Part shown: piece by piece, positions 24,118 through 33,201 of the stretch | Numbering within the stretch: the first letter of the stretch is position 1 | Layout of the letters: the number at the start of each line of letters is the position of its first letter | NCBI RefSeq assembly: GCF_029227915.1 | Contig: NC_079875.1 | Location: forward strand, 27,774,001 to 27,838,000 | Direction: 5' to 3' | DNA from: Hydractinia symbiolongicarpus | Taxonomy: Eukaryota; Cnidaria; Hydrozoa; Anthoathecata; Hydractiniidae | DNA length: 64,000 nucleotides | Notes under the pieces: model-generated | The model's input: only the letters and a program-made list of their open reading frames with translations | Told to the model about the DNA's origin: nothing | Database searches by the model: none | Position numbers and translations under genes: made by a program

Positions 24118-24325
24118 TAAAAAACAGTATTAAAACATGGTTACAAAATAATGGTTCTTGTGTGAAGTAATTGTAAGAAGAAAATCTTGCTCCAGGTTGT
24201 GACTTCATTATTGCGTACTGAGGCTTTTTTTTAATATCCTTAGAGACAACGAAGACAGTCCCTATCTTTCCAAATCCATTCTTAATAGGTCTTTCAAGAT
24301 TGTGACATGTTGCACGTGACATAGA

Positions 24326-24397
24326 GGCTCAATGGTCTAGTGGCATGATTCTCGCTTTGAGTGCGAGAGGTCCCGGGTTCAAATTCCGGTTGAGCCC
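24326..24397 (+). tRNA. Proline-type tRNA with anticodon UGA, unit 31
   Basis: Loop TTTGAGT; linked T-arm change. Confidence 0.85.
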
Positions 24398-24898
24398 ATT
24401 GTTGAAGTGTAACTAATGTTAAAGATAAGGACTGTCTTCGGCGTCTCTCAGTATCTAATAAAGCGCACGTGACATAGAGGCTCAATGGTCTAATGGTATG
24501 ATTCTTGCTTTAGGTTCAAATCCCGGTTGAGCCGATTGTTGGAGTGTAACTAATGTTGTCAGTGCAATTTCCGCTTGTTTTATTTTTTACAAGGACACTC
24601 GAAATAGCACATCCTTAATGCTATTTACTGCAGAAAACAAACCAAACTCGACTGCATCGCAAGTCTTGCCCTGAAGTTAAGAGTATTTCCTTATTGTAGG
24701 TGTTATCACATGCGCCTAACATCCCTAACGTGCCTTTTGGATTCGGGTCAGGTACACCCGATGATGGGAGAAGGATCTCCCGAAACGTCGCCTACTAAAC
24801 TATCATGTTCAAGAAATGATAAACTTTCCACAGTAATACACATGTAGTAATAACTTAAACTACTCTGGGTCCCAGTCTTACGCAGTTGTATAGCTACG

Positions 24899-24970
24899 GA
24901 CTCTGTGGTGTAATGGTAGCGCGTCTGACTCCAGATCAGAAGGTTGCGTGTTCAATTCACGTCAGAGTCA
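24899..24970 (+). tRNA. tRNA-Trp(CCA), unit 32
   Basis: GTGT D-stem class. Confidence 0.9.
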
Positions 24971-25169
24971 GAAAAAACAGTACTAAAACATGGTTACAAA
25001 ATAATAGTTCTTGAGTGAAGTAATTGTAAGAAGAAAATCTTGCTTCAGGTTGTGACTTCATTATTGCGTACTGAGGCTTTTTTTATATCCTTAGAGACAA
25101 CGAAGACAGTCCCTATTTTTCCAAATCCATTCTTAATAGAACATTGTGACATGTTGCATGTGACATGGA

Positions 25170-25241
25170 GGCTCAATGGTCTAGTGGTATGATTCTCGCT
25201 TCGGGTGCGAGAGGTCCCGGGTTCAAATCCCGGTTGAGCCC
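25170..25241 (+). tRNA. tRNA-Pro(CGG), unit 32
   Basis: Loop TTCGGGT; stems paired. Confidence 0.95.
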
Positions 25242-25656
25242 ATTGTTAAAGTGTAAATAATGCTAAAGATAAAGACTGTCTTCGTCGTCTCTAAGTATAT
25301 AATAAAACGCACGTGACATAGAGGCTCAATGGCCTAATGGCATGATTCTTGCTTTAGGTTCAAATCCCGGCTGAGTCCATTGTTTTAGTGTAACTAATGT
25401 TGTCAGTGCAATTTCCGCTTGTTTCATTTTTTACAAAGACACTCGAAATAGCACATCCTTAATGCTATTTACTGCAGAGAACAAACCAAACCCGACTGAA
25501 ACGCAAGTTTTGCCCTGAAGTTAAGAGTGCTTCCTTATTGTAGGCGTTGTCACATGCGCCTAACATCCCTAACGTGCCTTTTGGATTCCGGTCGGGTAAA
25601 CATGTAGTAATAAATTAACTATCTGGGTCCCAGTCTTACGCAGTTGTATAGCTACG

Positions 25657-25728
25657 GACTCTATGGGGCAATGGCAGCGCGTCTGACTCCAGATCAGAAG
25701 GTTGCGTGTTGAATTTACGTCAGAGTCA
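25657..25728 (+). tRNA. tRNA-Trp(CCA), degenerate, unit 33
   Basis: GGGC D-stem and TTGAATT T-loop. Confidence 0.6.
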
Positions 25729-25936
25729 TAAAAAACAGTATTAAAACATGGTTACAAAATAATGGTTCTTGTGTGAAGTAATTGTAAGAAGAAAATCTTG
25801 CTCCAGGTTGTGACTTCATTATTGCGTACTGAGGCTTTTTTTTAATATCCTTAGAGACAACGAAGACAGTCCCTATCTTTCCAAATCCATTCTTAATAGG
25901 TCTTTCAAGATTGTGACATGTTGCACGTGACATAGA

Positions 25937-26008
25937 GGCTCAATGGTCTAGTGGCATGATTCTCGCTTTGAGTGCGAGAGGTCCCGGGTTCAAATTCCGG
26001 TTGAGCCC
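25937..26008 (+). tRNA. Proline-type tRNA with anticodon UGA, unit 33
   Basis: Loop TTTGAGT. Last of the 16 UGA copies. Confidence 0.85.
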
Positions 26009-26435
26009 ATTGTTGAAGTGTAACTAATGTTAAAGATAAGGACTGTCTTCGGCGTCTCTCTGTATCTAATAAAGCGCACGTGACATAGAGGCTCAATGGT
26101 CTAATGGTATGATTCTTGCTTTAGGTTCAAATCCCGGTTCAGCCCATTGTTGGAGTGCAACTAATGTTGTCAGTGCAATTTCCGCTTGTTTCATTTTTTA
26201 CAAAGACACTCGAAATAAAACATCCTTAATGCTATTTACTTCAGGGATCAAACCAACTCGACTAAATCGGAAGTCTTGCCCTGAAGTTTAGAGTACTTCC
26301 TTATTGTAGGTGTTATCACATGAGCCTAACATCCCTAACGTGCCTTTTGGATTAGGGACAGGCACACATGTAGTAATAACTTAACTGCTCTGGGTCCCAG
26401 TCTTACGCATATAGCTATATACGCGTATAGCTACG

Positions 26436-26507
26436 GACTCTGTGGCGCAATGGTAGCGCGTCTGACTCCAGATCAGAAGGTTGCGTGTTCAATTCACGTC
26501 AGGGTCA
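26436..26507 (+). tRNA. tRNA-Trp(CCA), unit 34
   Basis: CAGGGTC acceptor class. The only Pro sequence behind it is a truncated one. Confidence 0.92.
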
Positions 26508-27052
26508 TAAAAACAGTATTAGATCATGCTGACAAAATAATGGTTCTTGAGTGAAGTAATTGTAAGAAGAAAATCTTGCTCCAGGTTGTGACTTCATTAT
26601 TGTGTACTGAGGCTTTTTTTTATATTCTTAGAGACAACAAAGACAGTCCATATTTTTCCAAAGCCATTCTTAATAGAACATTGTGACATGTTGCAAGTGA
26701 CATGGAGGCTCAATGGTCTAGTGGCATGATTCTCGCTTTAGGTTCAAATCCCGGTTGAGCCCATTGTTGGAGTGCAACTAATGTTGTCAGTGCAATTTCC
26801 GCTTGTTTCATTTTTTACAAAGACACTCGAAATAACACATCCTTAATGCTATTTACTTCAGGGATCAAACCAACTCGACTAAATCGGAAGTCTTGCCCTG
26901 AAGTTTAGAGTACTTCCTTATTGTAGGTGTTATCACATGAGGCTAACATCCCTAACGTGCCTTTTAGATTAGGGACAGGCACACATGTAATAATAACTTA
27001 ACTGCTCTGGGTCCCAGTCTTACGCATATAGCTATATACGCGTATAGCTACG

Positions 27053-27124
27053 GACTCTGTGGCGCAATGGTAGCGCGTCTGACTCCAGATCAGAAGGTTG
27101 CGTGTTCAATTCACGTCAGGGTCA
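27053..27124 (+). tRNA. tRNA-Trp(CCA), unit 35
   Basis: CAGGGTC acceptor class. Again followed only by a truncated Pro copy. Confidence 0.92.
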
Positions 27125-27657
27125 TAAAAACAGTATTAGATCATGCTGACAAAATAATGGTTCTTGAGTGAAGTAATTGTAAGAAGAAAATCTTGCTCCA
27201 GGTTGTGACTTCATTATTGTGTACTGAGGCTTTTTTTTATATCCTTAGAGACAACAAAGACAGTCCATATTTTTCCAAAGCCATTCTTAATAGAACATTG
27301 TGACATGTTGCAAGTGACATGGAGGCTCAATGGTCTAGTGGCATGATTCTCGCTTTAGGTTCAAATCCCGGTTGAGCCCATTGTTGGAGTGCAACTAATG
27401 TTGTCAGTGCAATTTCCGCTTGTTTCATTTTTTACAAAGACACTCGAAATAACACATCCTTAATGCTATTTACTTCAGGGATCAAACCAACTCGACTAAA
27501 TCGGAAGTCTTGCCCTGAAGTTTAGAGTACTTCCTTATTGTAGGTGTTATCACATGAGGCTAACATCCCTAACGTGCCTTTTAGATTAGGGACAGGAACA
27601 CATGTAATAATAACTTAACTGCTCTGGGTCCCAGTCTTACGCAGTTGTGTAGCTACG

Positions 27658-27729
27658 GACTCTGTGGCGCAATGGTAGCGCGTCTGACTCCAGATCAGAA
27701 GCTTGCGTGTTCAATTCACGTCAGGGTCA
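27658..27729 (+). tRNA. tRNA-Trp(CCA), unit 36
   Basis: CAGGGTC acceptor class. The variable region reads AGCTT, not AGGTT. Confidence 0.9.
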
Positions 27730-27927
27730 TAAAAACAGTATTATATCATGCTGACAAAATAATGGTTCTTGAGTGAAGTAATTGTAAGAAGAAAATCTTG
27801 CTCCAGGTTGTGACTTCATTATTGTGTACTCAGGCTTTTTTTATATCCTTAGAGACAACGAAGACAGTCCATATTTTTCCAAAGCCATTCTTAATAGAAC
27901 ATTGTGACATGTTGCAAGTGACATGGA

Positions 27928-27999
27928 GGCTCAATGGTCTAGTGGCATGATTCTCGCTTTGGATGCGAGAGGTCCCGGGTTCAAATCCCGGTTGAGCCC
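27928..27999 (+). tRNA. tRNA-Pro(UGG), unit 36
   Basis: Loop TTTGGAT: anticodon TGG, position 37 changed from G to A. G37 is a usual prolyl feature, so function is less certain. Confidence 0.88.
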
Positions 28000-28499
28000 A
28001 TTATTAAAGTGTAACTAATGTTAAAGATAGGGACTGTCTTCTCGTCTCTATGGATATAATAAAATGCACGGGACATAGAGGCTCAATGGTCTAGTGGCAT
28101 GATTCTTGCTTTAGGTTCAAATCCTGGTTGAGCCCATTGTTGGAGTGTAACTAATGTTGTCAGTGCAATTTCCGCTTGTTTCATTTTTTACAAGGACACT
28201 CGAAATAGCACATCCTTAATGCTATTTACTGCAGAAAACAAACCAAACTCGACTGAATCGCAAGTCTTGCCCTGAAGTTAAGAGTATTTCCTTATTGTAG
28301 GTGTTATCACATGCGCCTAACATCCCTAACGTGCCTTTTGGATTCGGGTCAGGTACACCCGATGATGGGAGAAGGATCTCCCGAAACGTCGCCTACTAAA
28401 CTATCATGTTCAAGAAATGATAAACTTTCCACAGTAATACTCATGTAGTAATAACTTAAACTACTCTGGGTCCCAGTCTTACGCAGTTGTATAGCTACG

Positions 28500-28571
28500 G
28501 ACTCTGTGGCGCAATGGTAGCGCGTCTGACTCCAGATCAGAAGGTTGCGTGTTCAATTCACGTCAGAGTCA
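28500..28571 (+). tRNA. tRNA-Trp(CCA), unit 37
   Basis: The consensus form of the family with every stem paired. Last tRNA of the array. Confidence 0.96.
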
Positions 28572-28720
28572 GAAAAAACAGTACTAAAACATGGTTACAA
28601 AATAATAGTTCTTGAGTGAAGTAATTATAAGAAGAAAATCTTGCTTCAGGTTGTGACTTTATTATTGCGTACTGAGGCTTTTTTTATATCCTTAGAGACA
28701 ACGAAGACAGTCCATATTTT

Positions 28721-29330
28721 ATGTATTCTTTTGCATTTAGCTCGTCTTCTTGACATCTATGCCACGCGCATTCGCCCTAAAATTTCCACAACAAGCGAGA
28801 ACATTTTTGTTACCCGTAATGGCAATGCGCTTAAAGCGGGCTCAGTTAGTCGACAAATAAATTCTGCTTGGTCGAGATCAGGAATATACACTGGCGCTCT
28901 GAAACGAAAAAGGTAAATATGAGCACAACCTTGATCAGAAAGTCTGTGACCACTGCTGTTCATGATAAGGACCACGAAAATGCGCAGCCTGTTGCTGATC
29001 TCCTTGCACACTTGCGTTAGACTGCCAGCAAAATATACAGAGTAAAAAACAAAAAACAAAAATCAAGCAAGAATAGTGCATGTCGTGATACAAAAAGTTC
29101 TTGGTGTTGGTGATCATCTGAAAACTCCAGAACGTGGTTGGTCTAAGAAAGATGCTGCTCTTATCTTTCAATATTTTGATAAGAAGATGGAGCAGCAGAA
29201 TCTCACTATAGCTTGTGAACGGGAGAAGATGGATCTTTTAAATATATAGAAATCTGAAAAACAGATCTATAACAAGGTCCGTTCGTGCTGTTGACGAAGA
29301 GATGACAGCTGTGCGCACGCTGAAGCCCAG
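28721..29330 (+). pseudogene. Tyrosine-recombinase-like protein, copy A, truncated by the tRNA array
   Basis: The reading frame leaves the tRNA spacer at about 28,720 and encodes ENIFVTRNGN...GSVSRQINSAWSRSG, matching FVSCSGKQIASGSISKQINSLW of copy B (53.2 kb). In another frame, 28,919-29,060 encodes RKSVTTAVHD...ADLLAHLR, a stop, then TASKIY. This is the second half of a tyrosine-recombinase core, with the His box and the Tyr equivalent to AHSLKTAEKHY in copy B. At 29,120-29,250 follows a WSKKDAALIFQYF-type C-terminal segment, and at about 29,265 QIYNKVRS, which both other copies share (IYDKVRS). The zinc fingers and the first arginine box are missing, with at least two frameshifts and a stop. 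The catalytic half is recognisable but dead. Confidence 0.7.
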
Positions 29331-29795
29331 GCCACGACTTCCAAAACAGAGATTTCAGAGAATTTGAACAAAGAAGAAAGAAAATCGATTGGAGAAGAGA
29401 CAGATATTGTACCACCAACTACCTCACCCAAGCTGGAGGTTCAAGTCTATTCTTTCTTTTATTGCGGCGAAAATAAGAAATGGCTACCACGTTAAAAGTG
29501 TCAAATGGCAGTTAAAATTCCCAGAATATTAAGTTGTAAGTTTTTTAACAAGAAAATTTATTTTAAGATCATTTACGAGGTTTGTTTTGTTTTGGTTGAT
29601 ATGAATATAAAGAAATTTTCTATTAAGCACCTCTTCCTTTTAGAGTGAGAGAATACTTGTTACATGGGGCGCTTTAATGAGAGAGATGCTAATAACAAAT
29701 TATACTTCTAGGGTGATGTGTTGCAGCTTATTTCGTTGATTCATAATTTCATCACTTTGACTGTTAATAATATATGATTCCTTATCTCACCTCAG
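29331..29795. other. No recognised gene; AT-rich
   Basis: A short coding-like stretch (SENLNKEERKSIGEETD) may be the very end of copy A. The rest has many stops and no motif I recognise. Confidence 0.5.
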
Positions 29796-30412
29796 TTCCC
29801 TCCATAGCAAGTGTTGATCCTGCATCTGTCTTTTCCGACGAAACAGAAGAAATAGGTATAATTTCTTATCCTGATTTCTGCAAAAGCGCATATCCATTTC
29901 ACAAAACTATCCTAATTTCTCTCAGATACAAAAAAGATAAAGCGCTTTCTGTCCCAGTTACCGCTTTGTTTTAGCACCTTAAATCCTTAAAAACACAATT
30001 TATTTGGTCAACTTATAAAACCTGACTCAAATTTGCCAATTTTTAACGAGACACTAGGTATGTATTCTTAGCTTTGAGTGTATATTTGATAAGGAGTCGT
30101 CATGGCACTCTTGACTGTTTAATACATCCTTTCTGTTATTATATCACAATAATTGTCAATAAATCGTCTTTATCTAATCTTAGCTCCTTTCATAGCGACT
30201 ATTGACCCTCTATCTGTCCGTTTAGAAGAAAAAGAAGAAGGTATAATTTTGTCATTCCATGACCTGTCTTAGGAACAACCATAAAAAACTACAGTTTTCT
30301 TTTGATAAAAGACATTTAATGTATTTCTTGTGACGTATTCTAATTTTAATTTGTTTATTTATAGAACCTGTCCGTAGTATACTACCAAGAACAAGCAACA
30401 ACGACTTATTAG
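29796..30412 (+). other. Three candidate symmetric microexons
   Basis: Three short segments have acceptor AG before and donor GT after: 29,796-29,855 (60 nt), 30,184-30,240 (57 nt) and 30,365-30,412 (48 nt). All are multiples of three and all read in phase 1-1. The first two are clear duplicates (PSIASVDPASV and PFIATIDPLSV, both ending acidic before GTATAATTT). The third reads PVRSILPRTSNNDLL. They resemble the candidate exons at 47.2 and 51.1-51.6 kb in phase, size and the Pro at the second codon. Function is unknown. The peptides look disordered and acidic. No transcript evidence is available here. Confidence 0.4.
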
Positions 30413-31016
30413 GTATGTAAGGTTTGACTTGGGTTACCGGAAAAAACTCCAAAGACATAACCCATCCCCTTTTGTAACAACGCTACGTAAAAATGTTGCT
30501 CCTAAGATATGAGCTTATGATATATATATATTGGAGTGTGAAAGAAATATCGAACTTTATTTTCCATACATGATTTCTGCGTAACTTCTCTCAATAAACT
30601 TGTTTCTATCCAGTTTAAAAATATTTATCAAGATTAAGTTTTTAAGGTGGCTCCCCTTTAAAAAAAATGTTTTACCGATAACTCTAACATAAAACATAAA
30701 AAAAATAACAAAATAATTTGTATTATTCAGTTATTTCCCAATTGCTTAGAGCTACAATGCCTTAAAGTTTCATAGCAACAGCCCTAGCAACCGGTTGGAC
30801 TTAATTTCTAGGTCATTTTTGGGTCTTTCTTCTTTAAATTTTTAAAAACACCCGTTGGGGGCGTGCCGTAGCTATTACACCCTCTTCCAGCGCTAAATTC
30901 CGGAGTTAAAACCACATAGTTACTTTCAAATGCGAGCCTAGTTTTACATTTAGTGTTAAACTGCTGATGCTGATGGAGTCTTATATTGTTATAGAAAAGA
31001 GCTTTACATTGAAATT
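30413..31016. other. Non-coding; leader of the Mutator-like copy
   Basis: AT-rich with no open frame of note. CCTAGCAACCGGTT (near 30,785) resembles CCTTAGCAACGGTT ahead of the second Mutator-like copy (near 37,530), suggesting a shared element 5' region. Confidence 0.4.
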
Positions 31017-32322
31017 ATGGGATCAGGTAAAAGATTTAAATTTAGGAGAGCTAGAAAAAAAAATGTTTCTGGGACAGATTCAAGTGCACAAACACATGAG
31101 GAATTGAACGAAAATCCAGATGAAAATACACAACAACCTAACGATGCTAAAAATGCAGCAAACGTTTCAGCGTCTACAAACAAGATTAATTTGTCTTTTC
31201 TTATTATTAACTAAGAAGAAGATACACATTCCAACTATGAATGCAATATACTGATCGACACAGACCTTCTGCTTGGGTTACTCTACGTTGTAGCTAAATG
31301 CCCAAGCTGGACTTCTGCGATCAACATTCAGCATGATGTAGAAAAGAAGAAAGGACTTTCACATGCTCTGTTTCTGAAATGTAATAAATGTGATTGGGAA
31401 ATGAACTTTCGAACTTCCTGTGAAGTAGGTAGGAAGTCATATGAAATCAACTATCGACCCATTGTGGCTTTCCGTGAAATCGGATGTGGTCATATTGCCA
31501 TGAAAACATTTTGCGCGATAATGAACATGCCGCAACCAATGAACTCAGATTCTTTTGAATCCATGAATAAAGAATTACAAATTCTTATGTTGCCACGGCC
31601 AGAAATTCAATGGTTAAAGCTGCAAATAAAATCAGAAAAGACATACTGAAAGACAATTTTGATGACAATGCAATTGTCAATATAGAAGCAAGTACGGATG
31701 GATCTTGGCAGCGTCGAGGTTACGCATCCTTAAATGGAGTCGTGACAGAGATATCACACGTGTCGACGTTGACGTTCTTTCAAACTCATGTAAATCATGC
31801 AGTTTTTGGGAGAAGAGAAAGCAATCTGAGGGGTACGCAAAAAGGAAAATAAACCACAATTGCAAATTTGCAAAGTAAACCACGAAGGAAGTTCTGGCTT
31901 AATGAAAGTTCTAGGTGCCAAAAATATATTTTGTAGTTCAGTAGCCGAGAGAAAACTTAAGTACATGACCTACATCGGTGACGGTGATACCAAAGCTTTT
32001 CAATGTGTCGTTAAAGCTGACACTTACCTAGGCTTTGAGATAAAAAAGGCTGCGTGTGTAGGCCACGCCCAAAAGCGGTGTTGGGCACCCCTTTGGAGAA
32101 AATTATTGTCTGATGGAAAACCTCTTTCTGGAAAGGGACGCTTGACCGATAAAGTCATAAATAAATTGCAAAATTATTACGGTATGGCAATACGCCAAAA
32201 TACAGACAGCAGCTATAAGATTGAAAAAGCAGTCGATGCTATTGTGACGACAAAGTGTTTTAAAAAAGGAGACTTTTTACTTGAATATGCTGACCAATTG
32301 TTCACAGCAAAAGAGGGATAAT
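31017..32322 (+). pseudogene. Mutator-like transposase (PF20700-type), copy 1
   Basis: It starts MGSGKRFKFRRARKK, a basic leader shared with copy 2 (MGSNKNKGYRKRKR), followed by an in-frame stop at 31,212. A zinc-ribbon pattern CPSW... / CNKCDWEMNFRTS follows (about 31,297-31,420), then RPIVAFREIGCGH, the helix before the core. The core motif STDGSWQRRGYASLNGVV (about 31,690-31,743) carries the first acidic catalytic residue. GDGDTKAF (about 31,978) fits the second. GHAQKRC and LQNYYGMAIRQN are further family blocks. Two frameshifts separate these pieces, and the C-terminal CxHGxTQNxNES block of copy 2 is absent, so it is 3'-truncated. The family name is from memory of the Mutator-like transposase domain. 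No terminal repeats or target duplication were found. Confidence 0.75.
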
Positions 32323-33000
32323 GGAGACATTCTATATGAACAACAAGGCTATGGATGTTATTCGTTTTACTTTACCTATAATAGTAAACATTTCTGATAG
32401 GTTTAATTATTTTACAGTTTTAATTAATCCAAACAAAATAAGTAACAAGCATAAAAATGAAATGTCACCCTGTCAAAAATAAACATATGAGCGCTCCTTA
32501 AACAAACAGGAACTTTAAAATGCATCATTGAAAATAAATAGTTTCCAGTATCCTAAACTGTATTGATAGCCAAGAAAGAATGGACCTATTATATTGTAAT
32601 GATTTGCAACAGCTTTGTTTTTTTAGCAAAAAAAAAAAGAAAAATAGAAAACACCATTGATTAAAAACTTTGTAAGTGTATTATTGTGATTATATTCATC
32701 GTATTCATAAATAAACAATTTATCGCAAATTTTATCATTTTTAATCGCACTTCATGCTGATTTTATTACTCACAGAATTGCGCATCCCGTAACAATAAGA
32801 TACAGGTCTTTTTGGTTGTTGGATCAAACCGGGGGGAGTGGAATGGACGGGTGATGATCCAACGAAAACATCACCTGATTCAAAATTGATAAGATATTAC
32901 TTTTCCAATATTTTCGTGTTAGGGTTTAAAACTTCGGTATAATTTACTTTTCCATGTAATTTATTGGATTAACCTTTCTATTATTTTTATTTTAGGGAAC
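32323..33000. other. No gene seen
   Basis: Very AT-rich, with poly-A/T runs; nothing recognised. Confidence 0.6.
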
Positions 33001-33201
33001 GTCTGGAATCAATTTTTGCAGTTTCGGCTCCGCCATAGTGGCCCAATTGATGAGGAGTCGTTAGGTAGTTGGGTGCACAACGGTGGAAAAAGGTTTCCAA
33101 GTAGTATAGAGGCTCCAGTGGTCGTGGTAATCAAAGGGTTTGTGAAGGTTGTGGAGGTCGCGTTAGACCTTAATGTGTTGTTGTTTTACATTGAATAAAA
33201 A
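33000..33201 (+). other. Possible terminal exon, unidentified
   Basis: After TTATTTTAG (an acceptor) an open frame reads about 65 codons (contains SGPIDEESLGSWVHN and ends LFYIE) and stops just before an AATAAA signal near 33,196. It is less AT-rich than its surroundings. No homology recognised; it could be chance. Confidence 0.2.

Larger units (their letters stand above)
16139..25656 (+). repeat. Two copies of a 4,759-bp higher-order block of six tRNA units
   Basis: Units 21-26 (16,139-20,897) and 27-32 (20,898-25,656) are each exactly 4,759 bp. Both begin with the degenerate Trp class (D-stem GGGC), then a Trp unit with the ATATAGCTATATACGCG upstream spacer, then a Pro(UGG) unit. The middle units differ in order: UGA then CGG in the first block, CGG then UGA in the second. 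A third block starts at 25,657 and breaks down after one unit. The start of the block is also seen at 9,003. This is the pattern left by recent multi-unit duplication plus exchange. Confidence 0.85.
706..28135 (+). pseudogene. 36 copies of a truncated tRNA-Pro relic (56 nt)
   Basis: Each relic keeps the 5' acceptor, D arm, T arm and 3' acceptor of tRNA-Pro. It lacks 16 nt covering the 3' anticodon stem and variable region, so loop TTTA runs straight into the T arm. A and B boxes remain but are too close together. Starts (56 nt each): 706, 1466, 2310, 3077, 3844, 4688, 5455, 6214, 7058, 7825, 8669, 9436, 10214, 10972, 11739, 12506, 13350, 14117, 14961, 15805, 16572, 17350, 18109, 18876, 19720, 20564, 21331, 22109, 22868, 23712, 24479, 25323, 26090, 26707, 27324, 28080. 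The copies at 26,707 and 27,324 have the CTCGC stem of the full gene joined to the same deletion, so they look like fusions of full gene and relic. Confidence 0.9.
1..28718 (+). repeat. Tandem tRNA-Trp / tRNA-Pro / truncated tRNA-Pro array, 37 units
   Basis: A direct tandem array whose left end lies outside the window. Each standard unit has tRNA-Trp, a spacer of about 200 bp, a tRNA-Pro-type gene, about 80 bp, a 56-nt Pro relic, and about 300 bp before the next Trp. Trp-to-Trp distances are 758, 766-767, 779 or 844-853 bp. The longer units carry an 80-bp insertion. Units 34 and 35 (617 and 605 bp) have lost one Pro copy. Units fall into sequence classes that recur in blocks, and some are recombinant between classes. 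Positions 1-2 are the last bases of a preceding relic. The array stops at about 28,718 in the spacer behind the 37th Trp gene. The many 60-73-codon open frames in it simply repeat with the unit and are not genes. Confidence 0.97.

Noticed and set aside
378-26291. Repeated open frames of 60-73 codons in the array (for example those containing [14 protein letters not shown] or LALGSNPGSAHC)
   Set aside because: They lie across tRNA genes and spacers, recur with the unit and change with unit class. The SNPGS-type peptide is just translated tRNA T arm.
1-28718. CRISPR-like or simple satellite array
   Set aside because: Units are 0.6-0.85 kb with identifiable tRNA genes, not short repeats with unique spacers.
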